Shown one piece after another: positions 8,908 through 17,932 of a DNA stretch of 64,000 bases. Source of the stretch: UBA721 sp002705165. GTDB lineage: Bacteria; Planctomycetota; Planctomycetia; Pirellulales; Pirellulaceae. The stretch's first letter is position 1. Every line of letters starts with the position of its first letter. Location: positions 124,001 through 188,000 of the forward strand of contig JBJLEF010000001.1 in NCBI GenBank assembly GCA_045565995.1, in the 5' to 3' direction. The position numbers and the translations under genes were made by a program. The notes beneath the pieces are model-generated. The model saw only the letters and a program-made list of their open reading frames with translations, was not told the DNA's origin and made no database searches.

Positions 8908-8997
8908 CTACTTCTTACGGTGACGGATCTTGGCACGCATACGTCGTTTCTTACGACCGATTTTGCGACGTCCTTTTCCTGTACGTTTTGTTCCCAC
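8908..8997 (-). CDS. 29-aa very basic protein, AURKAIP1/COX24 (DUF1713)-like
   Basis: A short reading frame from GTG at 8997 (reverse strand) to TAG at 8908. A textbook GGAGA ribosome site lies 7 nt before the GTG. The product begins MGTKRTGKGRRKIGRKKRR and ends with MRAKIRHRKK: 17 of 29 residues are Lys or Arg and there is no acidic residue. The C-terminal pattern (KxxRMRxKxRxRKK) resembles the tiny bacterial AURKAIP1/COX24-domain proteins, related to a mitochondrial small-subunit ribosomal protein, so a ribosome-associated role is likely; the assignment is by memory of the motif. It is short enough to be missed by standard gene callers. Confidence 0.72.
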   Translation of the reverse strand: MGTKRTGKGRRKIGRKKRRMRAKIRHRKK

Positions 8998-9136
8998 TGG
9001 GAATTCTCCAATTCGTGACTCAATTTAATGAGAAGCTGGCCGGCAAAGCCGCCAACCAAAAGTTTAATCGTATACTCTACCTACCATTCACGCAACCGGC
9101 GAATCTCCTGTTTTCTAGTCTAAAACCAGCTTCCAA

Positions 9137-9955
9137 TCACTTCGAACCGGTCATAGTAATACCCCGTATAAAGCTCTTCTGAGCTACAAAAAACAAAATG
9201 ATCATCGGCAATGTAAACATCACGCTAGCCGCCATTAACAGATGTGTCTGGTCGGCATACGAACTCACAAACTGCTCCAACCCATACGCTAACGGGAATT
9301 TTTCATGATCACTAAGATACAACAATGGTCCACTAAAGTCGTTCCAACTCGCCACAAGCTGAAACATGGCCACCGTTATAAGTGCAGGTTTACTCAGTGG
9401 CAAAATAATCCGCCAATAGATACCTAATTCACTCAGCCCATCGAGCCTTGCTGCTTCGCTGATTTCTTCAGGAATTGATAAAAAGAATTGTCTCAGCAGG
9501 AAGATATAAAATGCATCTCCCAAAAACGTTGGGAGAATAATTGCTGCCAGATGGTTATAGAGTCCAAGTTCACTGAATAGCACAAATCGGGGAATCATCG
9601 TAACGTGCCACGGTAACAGCATCGTACCAATCATAACCGCAAACATCAGATTCCGCCCACGCCATTTCAGGCGGGCGAACCCGTATGCCACCAAAGAACA
9701 TGAAATCACTGTCCCCACAACACTCCCGACACATAGCACAATCGAATTCGCTAGATACTTCACATACGGGATGGCTTCCAAAGCATCCCGATAGTTTTCA
9801 AGCAGCACTCTATCGGGTAGCAAAGTATAAGGATCACTGGTCAATTGCTCGGCCGGCTTCACTGATGCCAGCAGCATTAAAAGCAGAGGCAGCAGAAACA
9901 TTCCGCTAACACACAGCAATGCCATCCATTTCCATTTCATCGCAGCTTTATTCAT
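9137..9955 (-). CDS. Sugar ABC transporter permease, MalG/UgpE type
   Basis: 272 residues with six predicted membrane segments and the permease EAA loop EAARLDGLSELGIYWRIILPL about two thirds along, followed by SKPALITVAMFQLV. The loop contacts the ATPase. Start chosen at ATG 9955, which overlaps the stop of the binding-protein gene (GATGAATAA), implying translational coupling; the longer frame back to 10000 runs inside that gene. Last gene of the importer; no ATPase gene is adjacent, so a shared MsmK-like ATPase encoded elsewhere is probable. Confidence 0.92.
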   Translation of the reverse strand: MNKAAMKWKWMALLCVSGMFLLPLLLMLLASVKPAEQLTSDPYTLLPDRVLLENYRDALEAIPYVKYLANSIVLCVGSVVGTVISCSLVAYGFARLKWRGRNLMFAVMIGTMLLPWHVTMIPRFVLFSELGLYNHLAAIILPTFLGDAFYIFLLRQFFLSIPEEISEAARLDGLSELGIYWRIILPLSKPALITVAMFQLVASWNDFSGPLLYLSDHEKFPLAYGLEQFVSSYADQTHLLMAASVMFTLPMIILFFVAQKSFIRGITMTGSK

Positions 9956-11333
9956 CAGCCTGTTCTTCCGCGAAAGAAGGGCGACCCTGAATACGATCAA
10001 TATGTTCCTGCATGGTCTGCTCCAGCATCTTCAACTCAGTTCTCAAATCCACCACTTCATCGTCATACATGACACGTTGAACTAAATTGTTCACTTCGCG
10101 GTAATAACGACTCGCCCCGGGTACCAGTGGTGTTGGCACTTGCTCCGTTGCGGCAAACTCCACAAACCTCGCAAATAACGGATGCTCGTTTAAATAGGTT
10201 TGAAATTCAATCGATTCAACCACCTGCTTTGAGACCGGAATCCATCCACCAGCGGCACAGGTTTCAGCGGCATCCTTTTCATGCCCTTCCGCACCTGTCC
10301 AAAACTTAATAAATTCCCATGCTCCTTTGGCATTATTAGCATGTCGCGGAATGAGAAATACATTTCCATTAACCCACCCATTCTTTCCCTGACGGGACAC
10401 TACGGGTAACGGCCAAACACCGTAACGAGGCACTGGCTCCCCCTTAGTACGACTAACTTCTTGTGCCGCTTCGATATCTCGTACCCGCCATTGGCCATCC
10501 AGAATTACGGCATATCGATCGGCCAGTAATGGAAACATTTTATTAGGAAGTGACTGATCATTCTGTCTGTAAGTGGCAACAGCATGGGCACCAAGCCTCT
10601 CACGATAACCCTGCATCCACTGCAATGCAGAAATGATTGCTTCGTCACCGGCCGTGATCCGGCCATTCTGCTCATCATAGAAATCTCCTCCAAAGACGGG
10701 CCCCCATGCCCAAAGTCGACGAGGGTCGGGCAAATACCCGACCTGGCGCAATTGACCATTCGTATATTGGGTACACAACTCAGAAATCATGTCCAGTTGC
10801 TCCACAGACTCAAGCTCAACAGGTACAGGTCCCCCTAAAGCTTCCTCGACCATTTCACGATTGAAATAAAGAGCTCGAATATCAAGTCCGTTACATACGG
10901 CATATAAGCGACCATCGTATTCCCCCAGACTTCTAGCCGATGGAAGAAGCCACTTTCTCATTCTTTCCACTTCTTCTAAAGGAGCAATCTCGTCCATTGA
11001 ATAGATCGCACCGCGAAAAGCCCAGTCACCGACAATGGGATCATCCTGGTTGATTAGGTCGGGTGGATCACCACCGGTGATCGATAGGAACAGCTTCATA
11101 TCAAAGTTATTTCCGGGCATCGATACAGCTCGCACATAATAGTCTTTCTGGCTCTCATTAAATCGTCGTACGACATCATCCACCACTTCACCATCGGGAC
11201 CTGACCAAAAGTGCCAGAAAACAACTTCCTCCCGATCCATTGGAGTTTCACTCGTTAGCGAAATGGTAGTCCCCCAAACGGCAACTATTCCGGCGATTAA
11301 CAACAGGATCGTAATGGGAAGTTGCCGAGCCAT
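9948..11333 (-). CDS. Sugar ABC transporter substrate-binding protein (family 1)
   Basis: 461 residues. An N-terminal hydrophobic segment (MARQLPITILLLIAGIVAVWG) is a signal peptide or membrane anchor; no lipobox Cys is seen. The body has the family 1 pattern: VVFWHFWSGPDGEVVDDVVRR near the start, DPPDLINQDDPIVGDWA, and NGNVFLIPRHANNAKGAWEFIKFWTG. It binds sugars or oligosaccharides outside the inner membrane; the substrate is unknown. The ATG at 11333 shares its A with the stop of the upstream permease (TAATG), so translation is coupled. Confidence 0.92.
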   Translation of the reverse strand: MARQLPITILLLIAGIVAVWGTTISLTSETPMDREEVVFWHFWSGPDGEVVDDVVRRFNESQKDYYVRAVSMPGNNFDMKLFLSITGGDPPDLINQDDPIVGDWAFRGAIYSMDEIAPLEEVERMRKWLLPSARSLGEYDGRLYAVCNGLDIRALYFNREMVEEALGGPVPVELESVEQLDMISELCTQYTNGQLRQVGYLPDPRRLWAWGPVFGGDFYDEQNGRITAGDEAIISALQWMQGYRERLGAHAVATYRQNDQSLPNKMFPLLADRYAVILDGQWRVRDIEAAQEVSRTKGEPVPRYGVWPLPVVSRQGKNGWVNGNVFLIPRHANNAKGAWEFIKFWTGAEGHEKDAAETCAAGGWIPVSKQVVESIEFQTYLNEHPLFARFVEFAATEQVPTPLVPGASRYYREVNNLVQRVMYDDEVVDLRTELKMLEQTMQEHIDRIQGRPSFAEEQADE

Positions 11334-12274
11334 TAAATACGTACCCCCCGATAATGAACCCAATTACGGCTCGAGCGGAATAGGCCCCATGTCATTAATG
11401 CCAGTAAAACAAATAACACCCAGGCAATGGCTGAGGCATAACCCATCTCCAAATCACGAAATGCTGCCAGGAACAGCTGCAGGGAAATCAACAAGCTTGA
11501 TTCTGCGGGTTGCCCGGTGCCTTCACTAACAAGGTAAACCTGAGTGAATGCCTGTACGGACTGAATGATTCCCAAAATCAAATTAAAAAAGATAATCGGG
11601 GACAACATGGGTAGCGTGATGTAACGAAACTTTTGCAAACTCCCTGCTCCGTCCAATTCAGCCGCCTGATACAACGTGGTATCAATATCACCTAAAGCCG
11701 CCAAATAGATAAGCATAAAATTCCCCACGCCCCACAGAGACATCAACGTTAAACCGTCTTTAGAACCGAACTGAAATGGAGATGAGATGGAGACCCCTTC
11801 CTGAATCCCCTGAAACCACAAGGGAGGCGTTTCATAAAAGAAGGATAGAAAACCATTCACCATCCCATCGCGAGGGTCCAGCAACCACAACCATAAAATT
11901 GACGTTGCAACCATCGGTACCATCGACGGCAAATAAAACAACGTCCGAAAAACAGCCTGACCACGAACTTGCCAATTCAACATCACGGCCAGACAGATCG
12001 CCAGCAGCGTTGATAAAGGGATCGAAACGGCAGCGTAATAAAACGTATTCCACAACGCCTTACCAACACCTTTGCCTTGAACAATTTCGCTGGCAATACG
12101 TTCATAGTGATCTGTGCCGATATATCGGGGCGACGTCAGCAAGTCATATTCAGAGAAGGACCAAATCAAAGATGCGACAAAAGGGTATACAAAAAGAAGA
12201 GCGAGACCAAACAGCCAGGGGCTAACAAACAGCCACCCCGACCACCGATGGATTCCTCTTGCCTCCGCTGCCAT
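11333..12274 (-). CDS. Sugar ABC transporter permease, MalF/UgpA type
   Basis: 313 residues with six hydrophobic segments and the EAA loop EAAELDGAGSLQKFRYITLP (about residues 205-224), typical of carbohydrate importer permeases. A basic N-terminus (MAAEARGIHRWSG) precedes the first segment. It starts 5 nt after the cyanophycinase-like gene and overlaps the next gene by one base, so it belongs to a tightly coupled operon with the gene order permease, binding protein, permease. Confidence 0.92.
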   Translation of the reverse strand: MAAEARGIHRWSGWLFVSPWLFGLALLFVYPFVASLIWSFSEYDLLTSPRYIGTDHYERIASEIVQGKGVGKALWNTFYYAAVSIPLSTLLAICLAVMLNWQVRGQAVFRTLFYLPSMVPMVATSILWLWLLDPRDGMVNGFLSFFYETPPLWFQGIQEGVSISSPFQFGSKDGLTLMSLWGVGNFMLIYLAALGDIDTTLYQAAELDGAGSLQKFRYITLPMLSPIIFFNLILGIIQSVQAFTQVYLVSEGTGQPAESSLLISLQLFLAAFRDLEMGYASAIAWVLFVLLALMTWGLFRSSRNWVHYRGVRI

Positions 12275-12279
12275 GACGA

Positions 12280-13884
12280 TTACTCTTCTTTACTTGTCGC
12301 GGCTTCAACGGCACGACGATCAACCAGGTCGTAAGAACGACCTGACTCCATCGTCACGTAATCCTTCTCTCCTTCAGTCACCGGCCGGCGACGATCATAA
12401 AAATGCACAGCACCGTCGCCTTTCACCGCCCCGATCCGACCCTTGACAATCAATGCCGTCCCTTCATCAATACCAATTCCCAGCAATTGTGGGTACTTAT
12501 CCACCAATGAGGTCATATCCTTAAAGCGATTACGCTGTTTGAAATGCTGGTCAATAGCCGAGCCCGGTAAAAATCCAAATCCCTTTTCGTAGCCAGGTGC
12601 CATGATATCACGATTTCCAAGTGGATTTGCGCGCGCGAGATAATCACCCTGAATGGAAGCTCCGGCAGAACTACCGCCAATGACACCGCCCTTGGCAAGC
12701 ACTGCATGAATCAACGGGTAAGCCTTTGTGTGTTCATAAGCGTCTACAAAACGCCATTGCCGTCCACCGCCAAACCATACGCCATCAGCATTTTTCAAAG
12801 CCTCCAGCATTTCCTCGGATTCAACGGCACTTCGCTCGCGTTGTCTCAGGACGGTGATATTCTTCGCCCCGCCAGCTTCAAACATTCGCTTTCCATAATC
12901 TTCAGGCAATGGATCAGGCATGGAGGTGGGAAGGACTACGATGTGAGCGTCTTCGCCACCAGCCGCAGCGACAAACTCTTTCACCAATTCAAGCGGCATA
13001 CGTCCACCTCCGACGATCATCAGTGTTCCTTTTTCTACGATCGGTTCCGTCATCTTCGCTGCTGGAAAAACTGGAAGTTGACGATCACGAACCATTCGCC
13101 GCAAGCTTGTCAAATCAATGAGTGAGTCTGCGGAATACTTAACTATTTCCTGCTGTCCTTTGCGGCCACGCGGTAAAACAGCCGTAACTGCACCGGCACC
13201 TACCACTTTCATAAAACGACGATCTACCAATAAAGCCGTATCTTCATCAATCCCCAGTCCAACTTTGGTGGCATGTTTACGTATTGCATTCTGCAATCGT
13301 GCTCGCCTATCTCGTTCTGTAAAATGCTGATCGATAACAGCTCCAGGTAACAAATCAAAGCCTGTATCTAATTGAGGCCGACGCGAGCCACCTACAATCG
13401 CCAACCCTGATTGTATGGCTGCTCCGGCACTCGTGCCCCCCACAACTCCCCCGCGTTGAAGTAACTGGTCCAATTCTTCTTCAAAGGAAGTACCAACGTA
13501 TCTGTCAATGATACGTTGCTGAATGCCGCCAACGAACCAAACCCCCGTTGCCTCTTGAATACTTTTCAAAAATGGTTTTGACGATGCCTCTTCACGTGAC
13601 TCTGCATGAACAATGATCACGCTGCTAACATCGAGATCATCCCATGGTTTAGCAAAGCGGTCTTGTTGATCAGTACCGGCATCAGCTGACGCCGTCGTCA
13701 CAACTAGAATCTTTGCTTCATGACCACCAGCCCAGGCTACGAATTGTCCCTGTGCAGCTGTTGGTATCATGCCTCCACCAACAATGACAAGCCTTCCCTG
13801 AGCTCCAACAGGATCCACGTACAGATCATTTGCAAGTGTCTGTTGTACGGTTAGTACAAGTAATGCCAGTAAAGTGAAGCGCAT
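12280..13884 (-). CDS. Secreted tandem cyanophycinase-like protein (peptidase S51 fold)
   Basis: 534 residues with signal peptide MRFTLLALLVLTVQQTLA and two copies of the cyanophycinase/S51 domain (about 25-265 and 280-520). Both copies keep the nucleophile elbow: VVGGTSAGAAIQSG in the first and VIGGSSAGASIQG in the second, and both keep the FDLLPGAVIDQHF / FGFLPGSAIDQHF and GLGIDEDTALLV / GIGIDEGTALIV motifs. Cyanophycinases hydrolyse beta-Asp-Arg polymer; secreted bacterial relatives degrade it outside the cell. Start chosen at ATG 13884; a TTG at 13899 would add five residues. The tandem arrangement and the location inside a sugar-importer operon are unusual. Confidence 0.87.
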   Translation of the reverse strand: MRFTLLALLVLTVQQTLANDLYVDPVGAQGRLVIVGGGMIPTAAQGQFVAWAGGHEAKILVVTTASADAGTDQQDRFAKPWDDLDVSSVIIVHAESREEASSKPFLKSIQEATGVWFVGGIQQRIIDRYVGTSFEEELDQLLQRGGVVGGTSAGAAIQSGLAIVGGSRRPQLDTGFDLLPGAVIDQHFTERDRRARLQNAIRKHATKVGLGIDEDTALLVDRRFMKVVGAGAVTAVLPRGRKGQQEIVKYSADSLIDLTSLRRMVRDRQLPVFPAAKMTEPIVEKGTLMIVGGGRMPLELVKEFVAAAGGEDAHIVVLPTSMPDPLPEDYGKRMFEAGGAKNITVLRQRERSAVESEEMLEALKNADGVWFGGGRQWRFVDAYEHTKAYPLIHAVLAKGGVIGGSSAGASIQGDYLARANPLGNRDIMAPGYEKGFGFLPGSAIDQHFKQRNRFKDMTSLVDKYPQLLGIGIDEGTALIVKGRIGAVKGDGAVHFYDRRRPVTEGEKDYVTMESGRSYDLVDRRAVEAATSKEE

Positions 13885-13938
13885 CGTTTGAATGTTCAAG
13901 TAGTTAGACTCCGTGGAAGATACGAGTTTTTAAGTAGT

Positions 13939-15951
13939 TTAAGATTCGTTGCTAAGTACCTTCGCACCAGCCTCCAGTGTTTCAACAATTTTTTCAACGT
14001 CGTATACGCAACCGCCCCAGGTACCGCCCCCGACTTTTTGCAGAGCAGCCCATAATCGAGTGTCATCGTGCAAGGCAGCATCTTCGGCAAGACCTTCGAG
14101 CCTCCCGCGAGACGCAAGTAGTTGGTCTGCTTCTGCCGGTGTCAGATCTTTGTCTGCCGTCCCAATGAGATTCACCGACCCGTTCAATTCGTTACGGTCT
14201 ACGATGATTTCAATACGATCACCATCTCGCACTCGACCAATCGGGCCATCTGCCAAAGCTTCCGGACCAACATGCCCGACACATGCACCGGTACTCACTC
14301 CGGAAAAGCGAGCGTCCGTTACAATCGCCACTTCTTTACCCCATTTAAGGAACTTGAGAGCCGAAGTCAATTGATAGGTTTCTTCCATACCGGTTCCCAG
14401 TGGGCCACGCCCTAACAGTACCAGGATATCCCCGGGCTTCAGTGCCGGTTCGATTTGACCTTTGATGGCCAGGATGGCATCTCGTTCTGATGTAAACACA
14501 CGTGCCGGTCCAACTTTACGATAGACGCCATCATCATCAACAACGGACGGATCAATCGAGGTCGCTTTAATGACGGATCCTTCCGGGCAGATATTCCCTT
14601 GAGGGAAACAAACCGTACTCGTGAGCCCTCGATTTAGAGCCACGGCGGGCGGAAGAATTACGTCATCAGGGTTGATACCATCATGTTCCTGAAGCCGATT
14701 TCGTAGCGTTTGACGACGTTCTGATTGTTCCCACCAATCCAGAACGTCATTTAGTGTCTGCCCTGTAATTGTCAGCACAGAAGTGTCCAATGCCCCCATT
14801 TTCCGAAGATGAAGCATCACTTCCGGGACGCCACCAGCCAGAAAGAACTGTATGGTTGGATGATTTGCCGGCCCATTAGGCAGCACATCGACAAAGCGAG
14901 AGACTTCACGATTGACTTCGCTCCAGTCATCCACCGTAGGCCGCTTCAATCCACCAGCATGAGCAATCGCGGGGATGTGAAGTAATAGATTCGTCGAGCC
15001 ACCACAGGCAGCGTGAACTACCATCGCGTTGCGAATCGATGCATCCGTCACAATGTCTTTTAAGGTGAGTTTCTTCTCGACTAATTGAGCCAAGGCATGC
15101 GCACTACGGATTGCATTATCAATCCATATCGCCTGACCACTGGGAGCCAGAGCGGCATGAGGTAAAGTCATTCCCATAGCTTCGGCCACCACCTGACTAG
15201 TCGCAGCCGTTCCAAGAAACTGACATCCACCGCCAGGTGTCCCACAAGCTCGACACCCTGCTACCGCGGCATCTTCCAATGTGATTTCACCGTGAACATA
15301 CCGGGCACTGATAGTTTGCACCGCTCCGGCATCTTCTCCTTCTTCAGGTGGCAGCGTAACACCACCGGGAACGATAATTCCTGGGAGATCGTTTTGGCCA
15401 TTGAGGGCAAGCATCATCGCAGGCAGTCCTTTGTCGCAAGTCGCGACCCCTAAAACCCCCTGACGCGTCGGTAAGGAACGGATCAAACGCCGTAAAACGA
15501 CTGCCGCATCATTTCGATAAGGCAAGCTATCAAACATCCCGGTCGTACCCTGACTGCGACCATCACAAGGATCACTGCAATAGGCGGCAAAAGGAATTCC
15601 ACCGAGTTCTTTGATGGTTCGTGAAGCAGCCTGAACTAACAATCCGACTTCCCAGTGACCGGTATGATACCCCAGAGCGATTGGCGAACCATCTTCCGCT
15701 CGCATTCCTCCCTGCGTACTCAGGACGAGATATTGCGGCCGTAGCAAATCTTCGGGATTCCACCCCATCCCGGCATTCTGCGTTAGTCCAAACAAATCGC
15801 CACTTGACCAGGTACGGAGGATCTCATCGGTTAAAGGTAATGCACCGCTTGGTCCCGGGCCTTTCGTTTGAACGTCCATTACTCCGACTCCCGGAGTAAT
15901 CGATTCGAGTAACGAGTCTAATTGATTCGCCGCTGCGTCATCGTTAGTCAT
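13939..15951 (-). CDS. IlvD/Edd-family dehydratase, YjhG/YagF (D-xylonate dehydratase) type
   Basis: 670 residues, matching the long YjhG/YagF branch rather than IlvD (about 560). Cluster-ligand cysteines are visible in AAYCSDPCDGRSQGTTGMFD (about 148-167), ATCDKGLPAMM (about 201) and GCRACGTPGGGCQFLGTAAT (about 267-286). This branch dehydrates D-xylonate and similar aldonates to 2-keto-3-deoxy acids using an Fe-S cluster. It overlaps the upstream VTT membrane gene by 8 nt and precedes the cyanophycinase-like and sugar-import genes, which fits sugar-acid catabolism. The exact substrate is inference. Confidence 0.9.
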   Translation of the reverse strand: MTNDDAAANQLDSLLESITPGVGVMDVQTKGPGPSGALPLTDEILRTWSSGDLFGLTQNAGMGWNPEDLLRPQYLVLSTQGGMRAEDGSPIALGYHTGHWEVGLLVQAASRTIKELGGIPFAAYCSDPCDGRSQGTTGMFDSLPYRNDAAVVLRRLIRSLPTRQGVLGVATCDKGLPAMMLALNGQNDLPGIIVPGGVTLPPEEGEDAGAVQTISARYVHGEITLEDAAVAGCRACGTPGGGCQFLGTAATSQVVAEAMGMTLPHAALAPSGQAIWIDNAIRSAHALAQLVEKKLTLKDIVTDASIRNAMVVHAACGGSTNLLLHIPAIAHAGGLKRPTVDDWSEVNREVSRFVDVLPNGPANHPTIQFFLAGGVPEVMLHLRKMGALDTSVLTITGQTLNDVLDWWEQSERRQTLRNRLQEHDGINPDDVILPPAVALNRGLTSTVCFPQGNICPEGSVIKATSIDPSVVDDDGVYRKVGPARVFTSERDAILAIKGQIEPALKPGDILVLLGRGPLGTGMEETYQLTSALKFLKWGKEVAIVTDARFSGVSTGACVGHVGPEALADGPIGRVRDGDRIEIIVDRNELNGSVNLIGTADKDLTPAEADQLLASRGRLEGLAEDAALHDDTRLWAALQKVGGGTWGGCVYDVEKIVETLEAGAKVLSNES

Positions 15952-16621
15952 CTAATTCACTTTCCTGCAAGGTATCTGAGTCTGCGACAGGCGACTCTGC
16001 TTTGATTTTCACAAATCGTTGTACTACTAATGTTAATAGAACTGGAACACCAATGCTTATACCCATCGCCAAAGGAAACCAATCGTGTTTCCTGGCGATG
16101 TGCCCAAATGCACTGTAAGCAAGCGAAATCCCGAGATTGCTGAGGATAATTGGGAGTAGAAATCTTCGCCAACTGAGTTCATGGACCCCCATCAATAAAA
16201 CACTGGCTTCAGCCAGCACGGGAACTCCGCGCGCCAAAACAAGGAACCCAGGTCCAAATCGATGCGTGAGTCCAGCAGCACGCTGAAGATCTTCTTCCTG
16301 AGAGAATCGAAGAGCAAATGACCTGCCATACTTGCTGGCGAACCAAAAGCCGAGGACCGCCCCAATATTCATTCCGATCCACGAAACCAAGGTTCCTGTG
16401 ATCCAGTGCATTTGCCCACCGGTAAAGGTCGACACCACGCTACTGGGAATCGGAAGGAAGATATCACCGGATAATAGTAAGATCACGATGCCTGCCAACC
16501 AACTCGAATTCTCCACTTGGGAAATCCAGTCTTCGATCAAATTCCCAAATAAGAAAAAGGGAATGATTGGCACCGCCATAACCAGGCAAATAGGAATCAA
16601 CTGGCGAAACAGAGTTTGCAA
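15944..16621 (-). CDS. VTT-domain (DedA/SNARE-associated-like) membrane protein
   Basis: 225 residues from a TTG start with a well placed GGAG ribosome site 8 nt upstream. Hydrophobic segments surround a VTT core: LPIPSSVVSTFTGGQMHW (about 55-73), GAVLGFWFASKYGRSFALRF (about 88-107) and VLARGVPVLAEASVLLMG (about 130-147). Related DedA proteins are thought to be lipid flippases or proton-coupled transporters. It overlaps the dehydratase gene start by 8 nt. Function in this operon is unknown. Confidence 0.85.
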   Translation of the reverse strand: MQTLFRQLIPICLVMAVPIIPFFLFGNLIEDWISQVENSSWLAGIVILLLSGDIFLPIPSSVVSTFTGGQMHWITGTLVSWIGMNIGAVLGFWFASKYGRSFALRFSQEEDLQRAAGLTHRFGPGFLVLARGVPVLAEASVLLMGVHELSWRRFLLPIILSNLGISLAYSAFGHIARKHDWFPLAMGISIGVPVLLTLVVQRFVKIKAESPVADSDTLQESELDD

Positions 16622-16662
16622 TTTAGGACTCCAAACAATGACTTACGAGTGGAAGTCGTAAT

Positions 16663-17316
16663 TTAACTTCGATTCGACATTTCGCGACTGACACCAAAAA
16701 AATCACCGCCTTTGAGGCGTTCATCATCCGTACCCCAGGCAATTTCTTTAGGCATTCGCTTCAGAAGCGGAATGTGTTTCGAGCAATGAATATATGCTTC
16801 TTCAATCACCACGCGAACCCAGCGTTCCGGCTTACGTCCCCCCTGTCGTTCACACTTCAGACGGATCTCACCAGTCACCCGGGCATCTTCCAGTAGCTTT
16901 TGGCTCTCAACAATTGCTGCTTCCCCATTGATATGAAGACCAACCGTGGTTTCGAAAAAATCGACCAGGAGGAGCCCAATGTGTGGGTTCTCTGAGATAT
17001 TCCCTAAACTTGCCATGACTCCATTTCCACGCAGCTCGGGGTAAACGATTGTCTTATCATCCAGAGCGATGACAAATCCGGGCAATCCGCATCGAATACT
17101 GCAGTCGCATTCGCCTTTGCCATCAGCCGTCGAGACAAACATCACCTCCATCCGTGAAACGAATCGATGCATTTCATCGTTGAGATGATCAATCACCTGA
17201 TGGGAGTAAAACCAATCGGCGCGATATGTCGTTCCGTATTTTTCCTGCAGCCCATGTTCACCACAAGAGCCGGGCCGTGGTTCACTCTCGGATTGTTCAC
17301 TAAGTTGGTCTGGCAT
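16663..17316 (-). CDS. Pyridoxamine 5'-phosphate oxidase-like flavin-binding protein
   Basis: 217 residues. The split-barrel domain is recognised from HRFVSRMEVMFVSTADGKGE, PGFVIALDDKTIVYPELRGN and MASLGNISENPHIGLLLVDF, the FMN-binding pattern of the PNPOx-like superfamily (the 'PPOX class' group with LRGNG). C-terminal ..KRMPKEIAWGTDDERLKGGDFFG is typical of the subgroup annotated as pyridoxamine 5'-phosphate oxidase family. The substrate is unknown; true PdxH activity is unlikely given the divergence. It starts the minus-strand block and is separated from the VTT gene by 41 nt. Confidence 0.85.
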   Translation of the reverse strand: MPDQLSEQSESEPRPGSCGEHGLQEKYGTTYRADWFYSHQVIDHLNDEMHRFVSRMEVMFVSTADGKGECDCSIRCGLPGFVIALDDKTIVYPELRGNGVMASLGNISENPHIGLLLVDFFETTVGLHINGEAAIVESQKLLEDARVTGEIRLKCERQGGRKPERWVRVVIEEAYIHCSKHIPLLKRMPKEIAWGTDDERLKGGDFFGVSREMSNRS

Positions 17317-17609
17317 TTTCTGTTAAAAAGCTGTGATTCAAATGTAATTCATTTCAGTTTACACACAGCACTACAACTCAGTAAGTGAATCATCCTACCA
17401 ATCCGCAAGGGTTTACATTTCGCAGACATAATTATTCGGATTCTATAGAAATTAAATCCTAGACACTTCATCAAAAGGGCCTCAATTCCGATAACTGAAT
17501 CTATAGCCTAACCAATCTTCTGCACCTCACATTTCTTTCAGGTCCAGCCCGTCCAAAAATCTGCTGCCGAGAAGAATGTGTCACATGTCATCACCCGAGA
17601 GGTTCTACC

Positions 17610-17906
17610 ATGCTTGAGATCATGTCTAGGCAGTCGGCCGAATTGAACAAAGAACACTTACGTAAAGTTATCCACCAAACGCTTTGCGATATTGGTCAAC
17701 TCGAATCATCCCAATTCCCACTCAACGAACGTCCATTAACACGAGGCGGAGCTCCCTGTGGAGTTCTCTTTAGCGTGAGTGGTCCACGCCAGGTAACACT
17801 GACAGCGGTTTGGGACACCATCAAGAATAAATTATTCCTCTACGACTCAAGCGGAAGTCGTTGCGATCAGATCTTGGTTGAAAACTTAGCGACGGTATTA
17901 GCTTAA
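17610..17906 (+). CDS. Hypothetical protein, 98 aa
   Basis: 98 residues, ATG preceded by GAGAGG 8 nt upstream. The sequence has helical N-terminal half (MSRQSAELNKEHLRKVIHQT) and a strand-rich half (GGAPCGVLFSVSGPRQVTLT, KNKLFLYDSSGSRCDQILV). No signal peptide or membrane segment. No family recognised; it resembles small cytoplasmic planctomycete proteins of unknown role. It is the only plus-strand gene between minus-strand blocks and is convergent with pssA (26 nt gap). The 293 nt upstream (17317-17609) show nothing else I can support. Confidence 0.7.
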   Translation: MLEIMSRQSAELNKEHLRKVIHQTLCDIGQLESSQFPLNERPLTRGGAPCGVLFSVSGPRQVTLTAVWDTIKNKLFLYDSSGSRCDQILVENLATVLA

Positions 17907-17932
17907 TAAAGCTCGACCAGACCGTTAAAATC

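Noticed and set aside
11776..12225. A 149-codon plus-strand frame opposite the MalF-type permease
   Set aside because: Complement of a membrane-protein gene; Arg/Thr/Ser/Pro-rich and without a ribosome site.
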